A stretch of 36,949 bases of DNA from a virus. Shown here piece by piece: positions 24,662-32,151 of this stretch; the first letter of the stretch is position 1, and every line of letters begins with the position of its first letter. A model generated the notes under the pieces. That model did not search any database, was not told the DNA's origin, and was given only the letters and a program-made list of their open reading frames with translations. The stretch is taken from IMG/VR virus record IMGVR_UViG_3300023223_001813, positions 1 through 36,949 of that record, one strand, 5' to 3'. A program made the translations under genes and the position numbers.

Positions 24662-24711
24662 CCCGCCTGTCACGCCGGAGGTCGCGAGTTCGAGTCTCGT
24701 CGACCCCGCCA
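24662..24711 (+). other. attP: attP core: 3' half of a tRNA-Asp(GUC) gene
   Basis: From the anticodon arm onward the plus strand reads as the 3' half of tRNA-Asp: anticodon loop CTGTCAC (GUC), T stem and loop GCGAG-TTCGAGT-CTCGT, acceptor 3' strand CGACCCC, discriminator G and CCA at 24709-24711. The 5' half is absent. Temperate phages use this design so that integration rebuilds the host tRNA. It lies 593 bases from the end of the integrase gene and between two arm-type repeats. The host site should be a tRNA-Asp gene ending in this sequence. Confidence 0.85.
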
Positions 24712-25065
24712 TCACTCTACCTTTGAGGGTGACTCCCCCTCATTGGTAGGGATTTTTAGAGGGTTCTTAGAGGGTAGCTTCACTTTTACCCTTTCAACCA
24801 TAGCTTCATGGCCAACCTCCGCTTCTTCCCATGTTGGATATCTCTCCATTTCACCGTCCAACAGCCCACCAAATACCAAAGTCTCAAATAATAGCGGTGT
24901 ACCATTTCCAAAACTATGATCTAGGCCAAGAAAAACCGTTGATATTTCTACGTCCTGAAGCTCCGTTTTTTTAACTTTCCGGTCAGCAGTTTCCATCCAT
25001 TTCGCCCAAGTCATCAAATCGGCTTCAACGATATTTTTGCCTTCAAGAATATATTTATCATCCAC
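24712..25065 (-). CDS. Conserved phage hypothetical protein
   Basis: 117 residues from a GTG at 25065, preceded by GGAGGGAAAAGA. The block VFLGLDHSFGNGTPLLFETL followed by VFGG is one I associate with many unnamed phage proteins. The C-terminus (after about residue 100) is encoded over the right arm-type repeat and the stop abuts the attP, so integration would occur right behind it. Function unknown. Confidence 0.6.
   Translation of the reverse strand: MDDKYILEGKNIVEADLMTWAKWMETADRKVKKTELQDVEISTVFLGLDHSFGNGTPLLFETLVFGGLLDGEMERYPTWEEAEVGHEAMVERVKVKLPSKNPLKIPTNEGESPSKVE
24756..24775 (+). promoter_or_regulatory. Arm-type integrase site, right copy
   Basis: TTAGAGGGTTCTTAGAGGGT, matching 19 of 20 bases of 24529-24548 in the same orientation. 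Lies inside the 3' end of the gene at 24712-25065. See the attP entry. Confidence 0.6.
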
Positions 25066-25095
25066 TCTTTTCCCTCCTCCCAAAGTTAAAGGTTC

Positions 25096-25299
25096 TTATT
25101 TGAGTTCTTCAAGTAGTTCCTTGTATTTTAGTGTGATATTCCTATAATAAATGGCGGTTTCTTTCCAATGCTTCTCCGCTTTCCTAGCACGGTCAGATTC
25201 GTTCCAGTTTTTATTCCAACCAGCTTCGATATCTGCAAGCGCAAAATTGGTTATATCTTTATAAATTTGAAATTCATCGTCATCCATTCGCTCTTCCAA
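25096..25299 (-). CDS. Small acidic/aromatic hypothetical protein, coupled to integrase
   Basis: 67 residues from a TTG at 25299, with AGGAGG seven bases upstream; that Shine-Dalgarno is made of the last Arg codons and stop region of the integrase gene, so the two are coupled. Helical, with WNKNWNESDRARKAEKHW in the middle. The place next to integrase would suit an excisionase-like helper, but it lacks a recognisable winged-helix pattern, so this is only a possibility. Confidence 0.5.
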   Translation of the reverse strand: MEERMDDDEFQIYKDITNFALADIEAGWNKNWNESDRARKAEKHWKETAIYYRNITLKYKELLEELK

Positions 25300-25303
25300 T
25301 TTT

Positions 25304-26389
25304 TCACCTCCTCCTTGAATTTAAATTATCAAGAACTTCTTGAGCCTGCGCCAAATCCTGGTCATCGGTCATCAGGTACGTTTGAATTGACCGTACATCC
25401 TTCTGACCCATCATCTTTTGAATCACTTTAACGGGCACTCCGTTCCTGTGAGCGAGCGTTGCACCATAATCCCTAAACGAGCGAAAAGTAACCCAGTCAT
25501 ACCCAGAGACCCGATCAAACTTTTTCCGCACTGTGCTGGTCATATTGTCCGCCACCAGATCCAGGAAAAAGGGCTGATTGACATCCAATGGACGCGGGAT
25601 TTGTTTTAATATTTCCTCGAATTCCCGGCCAATTTTAAATTGGATGAGTGTCCCGCTTTTGTTCCTCTTTTTCCGAAAAAAACCGTTCGGCTGGATATGG
25701 CACGGCGCAAATCCTTTTGGCCCCACAATGTCATTAGCGCTCAACATCGTAGTCGCCCCAATCCGACAAGGAATCTGATATTTCTGCGGTGCAAGGGCAA
25801 TCAACATTGAAACCTGCTCCGAACGTAAAACTCGGTCGACCTTCCCCCCGATATGCTTAAACCCCATTCGATCCGAGGTCTTGACAGTCGGGAATTTGAA
25901 TCGCGGGTCGGCAATCCACAGAAGTTTTTTAAGCGTGGCGAATTCCTTCTGTAAAGTCGACCTGGTTATCTTTTTCCTTTCCCGCCATTCCTTGTACTCG
26001 ACAATGGATTTTTGACCCTCCTGGCCCGATGGCAGCGCCGTGATGTCGATAACCCGCAAACCACCAAAGAACTCCAGCAGGGTAGGGATCACACTTTCAA
26101 TCCTTTCCACCAGAGTATCTGTGAACGTTTCGGGATCATCTTTCATCTTCGCCCGGAGCTTCGGAATCAGGTCATTAAATATTGTCTTGTGTCTAGCAAA
26201 TTCCCCCCTTCCTATAGTGTCCTTCAACCGCGCCAGGGCTCGTTCGGCCCACTCTCGACCAGCTCCTTTTTCCTGGTAAGGAATACCCGTCGGGAACTCC
26301 TCACAAGTCAATCGTTCCTGGTAATGAACACCCTTGACCCAAAAATCAGAATAAGACCACCCACCCCGCGCTGAGATATGTTTGGGCAT
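25304..26389 (-). CDS. int: Tyrosine recombinase / phage integrase (divergent active site)
   Basis: 361 residues from the ATG at 26389, chosen for AAGGAGG 7 bases upstream. N-terminal SAM-like DNA-binding region followed by a catalytic domain. FRSFRDYGATLAHRNGVPVK then VIQKMMGQKD and Tyr338 in QTYL match the second half of the family (HxxR ... LGH ... Y). Arg306 and Tyr338 are kept, but the His of HxxR appears as Arg, the His of LGH as Gln329, and the first catalytic Arg is not obvious (TTMLSANDI aligns where TGLR-SEI is usual). The neighbouring attP implies activity, so this may be a divergent subfamily. Confidence 0.85.
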   Translation of the reverse strand: MPKHISARGGWSYSDFWVKGVHYQERLTCEEFPTGIPYQEKGAGREWAERALARLKDTIGRGEFARHKTIFNDLIPKLRAKMKDDPETFTDTLVERIESVIPTLLEFFGGLRVIDITALPSGQEGQKSIVEYKEWRERKKITRSTLQKEFATLKKLLWIADPRFKFPTVKTSDRMGFKHIGGKVDRVLRSEQVSMLIALAPQKYQIPCRIGATTMLSANDIVGPKGFAPCHIQPNGFFRKKRNKSGTLIQFKIGREFEEILKQIPRPLDVNQPFFLDLVADNMTSTVRKKFDRVSGYDWVTFRSFRDYGATLAHRNGVPVKVIQKMMGQKDVRSIQTYLMTDDQDLAQAQEVLDNLNSRRR

Positions 26390-26485
26390 TATAACCTCCT
26401 TAAAAAAGAAGGCTCGAATACCCCTATGTTTGCGTGGGGGCGATAATACCACACTCTGAATTTTGGCTGGACGGCTCATTTCTAT

Positions 26486-26773
26486 TTAAGTTTTTTCGTA
26501 TGAATCAGGTTTTTCCCAAAAACGACAGGCCGGTGATCTTAATTTAATATCGGTTGCCAAATGGCCATCAATTTCACAAAGTTCGCATTTGTACCAAGAT
26601 TTATGCCCGGATGAATGGCGCACTTTATGATCACATGATCGGCAAGTTTTTTCCTTGGGTCCGGTTCCCGGTTTTGCGGGATAACCCGTTTTTAATTTCC
26701 TACCTTTTAACGGGCTTTCTTTAAAACTTTTCAAAGGAAATTTCACTTCGTCCCCAAATAAATCCTTCATCAC
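26486..26773 (-). CDS. Small zinc-binding phage protein
   Basis: 95 residues. CRSC and CELC pairs separated by about 20 residues, plus a late Cys-Arg (SPACRFW) and His residues, form a treble-clef-like zinc site. Lys/Pro-rich N-terminus (LKGRKLKTGYPAKPGTG). Small proteins of this kind are common in phage replication operons; DNA binding is plausible but not shown. Confidence 0.6.
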   Translation of the reverse strand: MMKDLFGDEVKFPLKSFKESPLKGRKLKTGYPAKPGTGPKEKTCRSCDHKVRHSSGHKSWYKCELCEIDGHLATDIKLRSPACRFWEKPDSYEKT

Positions 26774-26808
26774 TCACCGCTCTTTTAAATGTGTTAATCT
26801 TTTGCCCA

Positions 26809-26825
26809 GGAGAGACCGGTTCTCC
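26809..26825. promoter_or_regulatory. 17-bp near-palindrome, candidate operator
   Basis: GGAGAGACCGGTTCTCC is symmetric except for one base each side of a central ACCGGT. It lies in the 110-base gap between a minus-strand gene and the plus-strand gene at 26884, next to a second inverted repeat ACAGCT-CCTGA-AGCTGT (26831-26847). Likely regulates the plus-strand moron; no clean -35/-10 seen. Confidence 0.4.
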
Positions 26826-26883
26826 CCTATACAGCTCCTGAAGCTGTCGTTTCACAAACCTCATCAGGAGAAATAATATCTGT

Positions 26884-27309
26884 ATGCTGAATGTTTTCAT
26901 TCAAATAATAACTATCTTGACTTTCGTTATTCTGTGTATGAGCGTCCTCCCACCATGGATCAGGCGATGGAGAAAAAAAGTCGAAATCAGAGTTGTTCCT
27001 ACCCCTTCTGAATATAAAATAATGATTAATTATTTTGAACCCTTCGTTATTAAAAAAATTCATTCACATATCCATCCATCCTTGTCTCAATCTTTTTTCG
27101 ATAAATATAATTACCTGTTCCAACTACGGACATGTGATGAAATCACAAGGGAACATTTCATCGTGGTCAAAAAGGGAAATATTAAAGAAAAAATCAACCA
27201 AAACTCAATCGTTGTCCCACCTGACGGAATACTAATCTTCGAGATTGAGATTTCCTCTGGGAACACAAAGAACCGCATTGGATGTTTTAAGCTCCAGATG
27301 AATAATTAA
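26884..27309 (+). CDS. Membrane-anchored moron protein
   Basis: 141 residues. One N-terminal membrane span (VFIQIITILTFVILCMSVL) followed by WIRRWRKKVEIRV, a positive-inside anchor, then a beta-rich domain ending PDGILIFEIEISSGN. It is the only plus-strand gene inside the minus-strand early operon, with convergent and divergent neighbours. AGGAG lies about 14 bases before the ATG, rather far. A lysogenic-conversion gene expressed on its own is likely. The antisense frame at 26827-27063 is shorter and less protein-like. Confidence 0.6.
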   Translation: MLNVFIQIITILTFVILCMSVLPPWIRRWRKKVEIRVVPTPSEYKIMINYFEPFVIKKIHSHIHPSLSQSFFDKYNYLFQLRTCDEITREHFIVVKKGNIKEKINQNSIVVPPDGILIFEIEISSGNTKNRIGCFKLQMNN

Positions 27310-27327
27310 AACAAAAAATCGCCTAAA

Positions 27328-27588
27328 CTAGTTGCGCCTTGAAAATACATCGTTCTCCAGTTCATCCGGCGATATCGGTTCGTGCTGTAAACGTAACAAA
27401 CGATTTTTTTCACTGAGATTAGTATTCGTTTTATGCTGGAACCTTATGAATTTTTTTAGCTCTTGAACCTGGCCATCAAACACAGAAAGAAGTTCGTTCT
27501 GGGATTTTGCGTCTTTTTGAAGTTCTTTAACCCTTCGCCCTAAGACCCAGGAGTTAAAAACTAGAAATATAATAATTATAAATTCCAT
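27328..27588 (-). CDS. Small membrane protein with coiled coil
   Basis: 86 residues: an N-terminal span (MEFIIIIFLVFNSWVLG) then a long charged helix with heptad character (LLSVFDGQVQELKKFIRF) and a polar tail. This topology resembles i-spanins (Rz) and other phage membrane coiled-coil proteins, but the location in the early operon argues against a lysis role. Follows a 43-residue membrane protein after 11 bases. Confidence 0.5.
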   Translation of the reverse strand: MEFIIIIFLVFNSWVLGRRVKELQKDAKSQNELLSVFDGQVQELKKFIRFQHKTNTNLSEKNRLLRLQHEPISPDELENDVFSRRN

Positions 27589-27599
27589 GACCTAATCCC

Positions 27600-27731
27600 C
27601 TACCCAAAAAATCGATCAGCCAAAAACTGGCTGGCCATATGCGCGCCAAGAAAAACTATAAGACACACACCTAAAATGTCGCACAAGAATAAATACTCGG
27701 TTAATATTTCAAACGTTGATGGTGTGATCAT
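27600..27731 (-). CDS. 43-residue membrane protein
   Basis: Starts MITPSTFEILTEYLFLCDIL, then a hydrophobic stretch GVCLIVFLGAHMASQF. Its ATG overlaps the TGA of the preceding gene (ATGA), which supports translation. Single span. Not recognised. Confidence 0.5.
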   Translation of the reverse strand: MITPSTFEILTEYLFLCDILGVCLIVFLGAHMASQFLADRFFG

Positions 27732-28078
27732 AATTCTTTGTACCATTTAGGTTTTTTGCCCATATAAACGGCAGGCATTTTTTTGCCGCCCTCATGATTA
27801 AACTGACTCGCCGTAGGATCAAGGATGCTTCCATCTTCAAATTTCAGCCAGACATGGCGGTAGAAACAACCATTAAATACGAGTTCACCCTCAACTATTT
27901 CAAGTGAAAGGTCATGCGACCAAGAAAGATAACCCTGCAATGGCAAGCAAACTAAGAGACACATATCAATCGGATTCCCTTTTTTACCAAGGATCTCCTT
28001 TCTAATTTGTGTAGCAATTACTTTGATTTCATTTTCTGGAATGACCATTTTATTTGCAACCTCTGCCGCGTTTGCCAT
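27728..28078 (-). CDS. Hypothetical protein with transglutaminase-like motif order
   Basis: 116 residues. The order Cys (DMCLLVC), then RHVWLKFEDGSILDPTASQF, then MPAVYMG is that of small papain/transglutaminase-like domains, where Cys, His and Asp form a triad. The His-Trp...Asp-Pro-Thr block is the stronger part; the catalytic Cys is uncertain. Such proteins occur in phage replication operons without known role. Overlaps the RusA gene by 29 bases. Confidence 0.55.
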   Translation of the reverse strand: MANAAEVANKMVIPENEIKVIATQIRKEILGKKGNPIDMCLLVCLPLQGYLSWSHDLSLEIVEGELVFNGCFYRHVWLKFEDGSILDPTASQFNHEGGKKMPAVYMGKKPKWYKEL

Positions 28079-28496
28079 CAAACGGCTTCGTTTTTAATAA
28101 ATGGCTGGGCTTAATATTTCGGATGGTTACATTCACGCGCCCAGACTCTTCACTCCAGCAACGAATAAAAAATAGTCCATCAATTTGTGAATCGTTCTCG
28201 TAGACACCCGCTTTTTCCAATCCGTCCAAAAGCAGTTTGCCTAGATTGTCTAAATCCCTTCTGCGCTCATCGGGAGGATAGACAAAGACTGTAACCCTCA
28301 AACGATCCTTGCCAAACTCAACAACGTCACTCTTTCGTTTAAATAACGCCCAAATTATGTTGATTCCCTTTTGATATTTCCGCCCAGTTTCGCTTAACAA
28401 TATCCTTCCGTTCCAAACTCGATATGCGTTATTAACTGACGGGGGATACGGGAGGTCGATGGATAACTTTTTAAAGATAAATTTTTCTTTAGGCAT
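28050..28496 (-). CDS. rusA: RusA-family Holliday junction resolvase
   Basis: 148 residues. LPYPPSVNNAYRVWNGR at the start and RRRDLDNLGKLLLDGLEKAG with YENDSQIDGL are the RusA core: the three Asp residues that bind metal sit in DLDN and DSQID. The enzyme resolves four-way junctions made during replication or recombination before packaging. Overlaps the primase-helicase gene by 8 bases. Confidence 0.9.
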   Translation of the reverse strand: MPKEKFIFKKLSIDLPYPPSVNNAYRVWNGRILLSETGRKYQKGINIIWALFKRKSDVVEFGKDRLRVTVFVYPPDERRRDLDNLGKLLLDGLEKAGVYENDSQIDGLFFIRCWSEESGRVNVTIRNIKPSHLLKTKPFDGKRGRGCK

Positions 28497-30162
28497 CGAA
28501 ATATCTTCCCGTTGAATATTCGTATTTTAATTTCCCCATTCCCAGTTTTCCTAAATACTTTTTTTTAATTTTTTGGATATGAATTTCAACTAAATATTCT
28601 TTGTTCTTTGGGGAAACATCCCGCCATACTGCTATACAATTATCAGCCTTATTTCGCCAATGAGCGGAACCAGAAATGTCATAAGGAGAGGGAACTGGGT
28701 ATTTATTACTGGAGTCTTTTTGAAGTTTGGTCGGATGGGCGACCAACCAAACATGGACAAAATGGTTTCTTGCAAATCTCCGAATTTTTGTCAATGCCTG
28801 ACTGATATATTCAGTTTCAGTGAGACCTTGGGGCCTCGCATGGTCGAGTTCATTCCACGGATCAATTACAAGGCCTTTTATTCCTTTTCGATAAACGAGA
28901 ACTTTTGCAAGTTCCAGGATGGATTCCACGGTTAAAGAATCTTCTTTTGGAAATACAAAACTGAAATATTCTGATAACCATTGTCTCCCTTCCATCATTT
29001 GTTGTTCTGTCATGCGCCTATTAAATTCATCCCGAAAAGGTAGCCCTATGTGTTTTTCAATTAACTTTGAAGCATGACCTTGAAGAGGATAATTTTCCGG
29101 GGAAAATATTCCGAAACTCCATCCTTCAGATTCAGCCAACCGGACAATCATGGCGTCTATAAATTCAGATTTCCCGTGACCAGGGATTCCGGTAACAATA
29201 TGAAGCTCACCACTGTCTTGCGAGATCGTATAAAGGCGGTCTATAGCCACCCATCCAATTTCTATACCGGGTTTTGATCCATGCTTATAAAGCCCCTCAA
29301 TATCTAAATCTTCCACCCAGTAAATTCCATCAACCGGATAGGGTTTTGCGGAATCGATTACTTCTTTAATTTTCGCAGCACCAAATTTTATGAGACATTC
29401 GTTGGCATCCTTACATCCTTCCGGCCATTCCACCCGGAAACACCGATACAATCCCAACCGGCGGGATAATTCATTCTCAAGGGTTTTCCCGGGCGCGTCA
29501 TTGTCCACAGCGATGATAAATTTTTTGACCTCATCAAATCTATTTTTACAATTTTCTAAAAATGAAAACTTTGTGGAATAATTTTTTGTGTTGGGACTTG
29601 GCGCTCCATCCGGGATACTGATGGAATTTTCAAATCCTGCGGTTTCAACGGAGAGCTTATCTATCTCGCCTTCTGTGATGATGGTTGTTTCCGCAATATC
29701 GTCATATCCGTAAACCGTTTTTTCAGCATTTTTACATTGACGAAATTGTTTTTCATTATTTCGGTATTTGATATTTACCACTTCGCCTGATTTGACATAC
29801 GGAAACAATACCCATCCCTGTTCATATCCGATTTTATTTTTTTCTAACACGGCTTCCGAAATTCCACGATCCTCTGTCAAATAGTTAAAAGCCCGTTCCG
29901 ATAATTCCTGTGGCCATTGATATTTTGGTTTGACAAAATCACTTTCCGATTTTGGTATCGGACTTGCCGTGTGCCCATTATTCCGACCTAACCCACCATT
30001 CTCTCCGCAATGATGGCAATGCCATGTCCCTTTTTCCACATTCACCGATAAATCTTTCAAGAATTTTTTCTTTCGATCGGGTGTACAAAATGGACAGCTA
30101 ACATCAATCTCTCCTGTCGCGCCTGAAGGAATTTGAATATTAAAATCAGGAAATGTTTTCAC
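28489..30162 (-). CDS. Primase-helicase (T7 gp4 / Twinkle type)
   Basis: 557 residues (T7 gp4 has 566). A zinc finger at Cys23, Cys26, Cys49 and Cys52 (CPFC ... CHHC) reads the template. TOPRIM primase follows (TTIITEGEIDKLSVETAG, then IIAVDNDAPGKTLENEL, with the Glu and Asp metal ligands). A RecA/DnaB-type helicase begins near residue 325 with GIPGHGKS, and KGLVIDPWNELDH fits Walker B. One hexamer would unwind DNA and lay primers. With no phage DNA polymerase in the window, it must work with the host polymerase. Confidence 0.92.
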   Translation of the reverse strand: MKTFPDFNIQIPSGATGEIDVSCPFCTPDRKKKFLKDLSVNVEKGTWHCHHCGENGGLGRNNGHTASPIPKSESDFVKPKYQWPQELSERAFNYLTEDRGISEAVLEKNKIGYEQGWVLFPYVKSGEVVNIKYRNNEKQFRQCKNAEKTVYGYDDIAETTIITEGEIDKLSVETAGFENSISIPDGAPSPNTKNYSTKFSFLENCKNRFDEVKKFIIAVDNDAPGKTLENELSRRLGLYRCFRVEWPEGCKDANECLIKFGAAKIKEVIDSAKPYPVDGIYWVEDLDIEGLYKHGSKPGIEIGWVAIDRLYTISQDSGELHIVTGIPGHGKSEFIDAMIVRLAESEGWSFGIFSPENYPLQGHASKLIEKHIGLPFRDEFNRRMTEQQMMEGRQWLSEYFSFVFPKEDSLTVESILELAKVLVYRKGIKGLVIDPWNELDHARPQGLTETEYISQALTKIRRFARNHFVHVWLVAHPTKLQKDSSNKYPVPSPYDISGSAHWRNKADNCIAVWRDVSPKNKEYLVEIHIQKIKKKYLGKLGMGKLKYEYSTGRYFDA

Positions 30163-30171
30163 TGAATTCTC

Positions 30172-30783
30172 CTAGTAAACAAAACCTCGTTCGGTAACTT
30201 CTTTGTCAAATTTCAAATCCTGCCACTGATGAAAAAATGTCGATGCGTAGGGAAGATATTTTTTATCCGGTGTCGCATTCACCTGCTCATCCATTTTTGC
30301 GTGAAACTCTGGACGCCGTTTCTCCACATTCCCGCCTACAGTTTTCATCCACGATTTTTTCGCCTTAGCTTTGTTTCCCTCCTTCCTTGGATATCGAAGC
30401 CAATCCTCCTCAAATAAAATATCCAAATCATCAGGCGCATTGTTTATATCTTCTATTCTCTTCTCTTCTCTTCTAGAGGGACAGTCCTCGTTTTTTTCGG
30501 ATCCAATTATCTCTATAAGCCCTTTAGATTCAAAGTTTGCAAAAATCCACTGGGCGTCGACTTGGAGTCGAGTACGCATCCACTTAGGGTCGAGTGGGAA
30601 CCGATTAGACACCGAGTCGGCCATCAGTAGCATATGGATGAACATCAACTGCTCACTCGCTCGGAGTTCACCGTACCCCCAATCGTTCGGCAATTTTTTA
30701 TGAAGCTTGATCCAGGGCATAGAATTTCTGTCCTTTTTTTTCTCCTGATATTTTTCATAATTTTTAATTCTGAAGAATTCCAT
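30172..30783 (-). CDS. Replication initiator-like protein with N-terminal winged helix
   Basis: 203 residues. The first 100 (IKLHKKLPNDWGYGELRASE, then MFIHMLLMADSVSNRFPLD and a short wing) match the N-terminal domain of phage replisome organisers. The C-terminal WLRYPRKEGNKAKAKKSW followed by LPYASTFFHQWQ is the tail typical of phage O/DnaD-type replication proteins. It would bind the origin and load the helicase made from the adjacent gene. The origin itself is often inside such a gene; short repeats here are not clear enough to call. Confidence 0.75.
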   Translation of the reverse strand: MEFFRIKNYEKYQEKKKDRNSMPWIKLHKKLPNDWGYGELRASEQLMFIHMLLMADSVSNRFPLDPKWMRTRLQVDAQWIFANFESKGLIEIIGSEKNEDCPSRREEKRIEDINNAPDDLDILFEEDWLRYPRKEGNKAKAKKSWMKTVGGNVEKRRPEFHAKMDEQVNATPDKKYLPYASTFFHQWQDLKFDKEVTERGFVY

Positions 30784-30835
30784 CGTCTCGTTTTGCCCAG
30801 ATACTGGGCGAATAAGTGAAATTATTTTTGCGTAT

Positions 30836-30985
30836 TCACTTCTTTTTTTTCCATCTTCTTAAATTTTCTTCCCTAGAAACTTTAATCTTTTCTAGTTTTT
30901 TCCAATGGATTTTGAGTAGTTCTTCACGAGAAATAATTTTTTTTAGATCTCCTTGGGCATCGTAGACTTTTACTTCGTGGAACAT
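30836..30985 (-). CDS. 49-residue basic protein
   Basis: Starts MFHEVKVYDAQGDLKKIISR and ends in a Lys/Arg helix (RREENLRRWKKKK-like tail). GGTGAG precedes the ATG, which lies 2 bases after the stop of the upstream gene. Basic and helical, possibly nucleic-acid binding. Not recognised. Confidence 0.5.
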   Translation of the reverse strand: MFHEVKVYDAQGDLKKIISREELLKIHWKKLEKIKVSREENLRRWKKKK

Positions 30986-30986
30986 C

Positions 30987-31289
30987 TCACCCCTCGATCT
31001 TATATTCATAAATTCTCACGCCTTTGCGATACCGACCGGAAATATTCCATGAACCAAACCGGGACTTACGCAAATTCCTGATCTGTGCGGAAATTGAAGG
31101 CTCTGGGAATTGTTCATCGTGTTCCAATAAACAGCGCCGACGAATCTGCTCCACCGTCAACCACCTTGCCGAAAGAGAAGATTGTTTCAGCACTTCCAGG
31201 ACAACCCTGATCTGCCCGGACAATCGCTCATAATCCTTTTCAGCCTCGTATGCAGGGCCGTCAAAGTTCATTTCTATTTGGGTATTCAT
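30987..31289 (-). CDS. Small winged-helix-like protein
   Basis: 100 residues. LSARWLTVEQIRRRCLLEHD, then EPSISAQIRNLRKSRFGSWN, then a strand RIYEYKIEG give helix-turn-helix plus wing. Typical of small phage regulators or replication helpers. Preceded by a 150-base leader with two 9-bp inverted repeats. Confidence 0.55.
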   Translation of the reverse strand: MNTQIEMNFDGPAYEAEKDYERLSGQIRVVLEVLKQSSLSARWLTVEQIRRRCLLEHDEQFPEPSISAQIRNLRKSRFGSWNISGRYRKGVRIYEYKIEG

Positions 31290-31328
31290 AGAACCACCAA
31301 ATTAAATTTAGAGATGCTAGCGGACGGC

Positions 31329-31427
31329 CTTGGGTGGTTGGAGGAGAAGAAGTTCCCACCCAAGTCCTCGGTTCTATAGAGCGATGAGTTTCGCCACCCA
31401 AAGGGAGGGTTTAAATCGATAGAACCG
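31329..31427 (-). promoter_or_regulatory. Leader with two 9-bp inverted repeats in the early operon
   Basis: CTTGGGTGG (31329-31337) pairs with CCACCCAAG (31356-31364); CGGTTCTAT (31369-31377) pairs with ATAGAACCG (31419-31427). The motif ATAGAACC(A/G)CC also occurs at 31288-31298, next to the downstream start. The gene-free stretch 31290-31440 thus holds nested pairing options, suggesting a control point (attenuation or processing) between the ssDNA-binding and replication gene groups. Confidence 0.45.
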
Positions 31428-31440
31428 CCGCGATTAAAAT

Positions 31441-32139
31441 TCACAAAGTTTTCTTCCTAGTTTTAAAGGTCTCGAAAATACGAACGCCAGGGATTTTAAT
31501 ATCTCCCTTTGACGCTTTAACCGCCGTCCTTATAGCTACTTCATTAACAGTTTTGTAAGAATCAGGGACTAAGGCTTTGTCGAGTATCTCGATACCCCAG
31601 CTTGGCGTGAAGCTGGTTCTTGACCTTAATTCATCAACAGGTTGGGTGATTTGAACGGGGGTATTGGCCATGTTTAAAACAGCATCCACCGCTTCTTGAG
31701 GAGCCCCTTCTTTTTCCAACTCGGCGGCCTGAGAAAAGGCTGCCTCCTTCTGCTCTTTCTGGGCTTGTTCGGCTTTTTCTTCTTGTTCCTCGGCGATACG
31801 TCTTCCTTCCAATATTTTGAAATTTCCCATGCCTTTTGAAAGGATGTCACAAGCTTGTTTGACGGGATCGATTAATTTTTTGCGCGTACCGGTGGCCAGT
31901 TTATGAGCCGTGTTTGTCGCCACACAAATAGGATCATGGATGAGCTTGATCCCTTTGATAAGCGCCGCACCCTCGGAGACGATACCATCGGCTAATTTAA
32001 AATCTTCACGATTGCGGATGGTAAAAGTTTGGGCTTTTTCGAGAATTTGAGCCGCTCTAGCATCCAGCTTTTCATCCACTGGTTTGGAAACGACCAGAGG
32101 CGATTCATCTTTAAAACCATAGTCAAGTGCAGTATTCAT
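31441..32139 (-). CDS. Early phage protein with central coiled coil
   Basis: 232 residues. A helical N-terminal half (ICVATNTAHKLATGTRKKLI) then a Glu/Gln-rich coiled coil (EEQEEKAEQAQKEQKEAAF), then a small beta domain (FTPSWGIEILDKALVPDSY, IPGVRIFE). I associate this architecture with phage recombination or replication accessory genes next to ssDNA-binding proteins, but I cannot name the activity. GGAGG precedes the start. Confidence 0.55.
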   Translation of the reverse strand: MNTALDYGFKDESPLVVSKPVDEKLDARAAQILEKAQTFTIRNREDFKLADGIVSEGAALIKGIKLIHDPICVATNTAHKLATGTRKKLIDPVKQACDILSKGMGNFKILEGRRIAEEQEEKAEQAQKEQKEAAFSQAAELEKEGAPQEAVDAVLNMANTPVQITQPVDELRSRTSFTPSWGIEILDKALVPDSYKTVNEVAIRTAVKASKGDIKIPGVRIFETFKTRKKTL

Positions 32140-32151
32140 GGGCCACCTCCT

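Noticed and set aside
24662-24711. A functional tRNA-Asp gene
   Set aside because: Only the 3' half is present; no D arm or 5' acceptor strand upstream. Read as attP instead.
26827-27063. 78-codon minus-strand frame antisense to the plus-strand moron
   Set aside because: Shorter, Asn/Asp-rich without a fold pattern; the opposite strand gives a membrane span and a longer, better protein.
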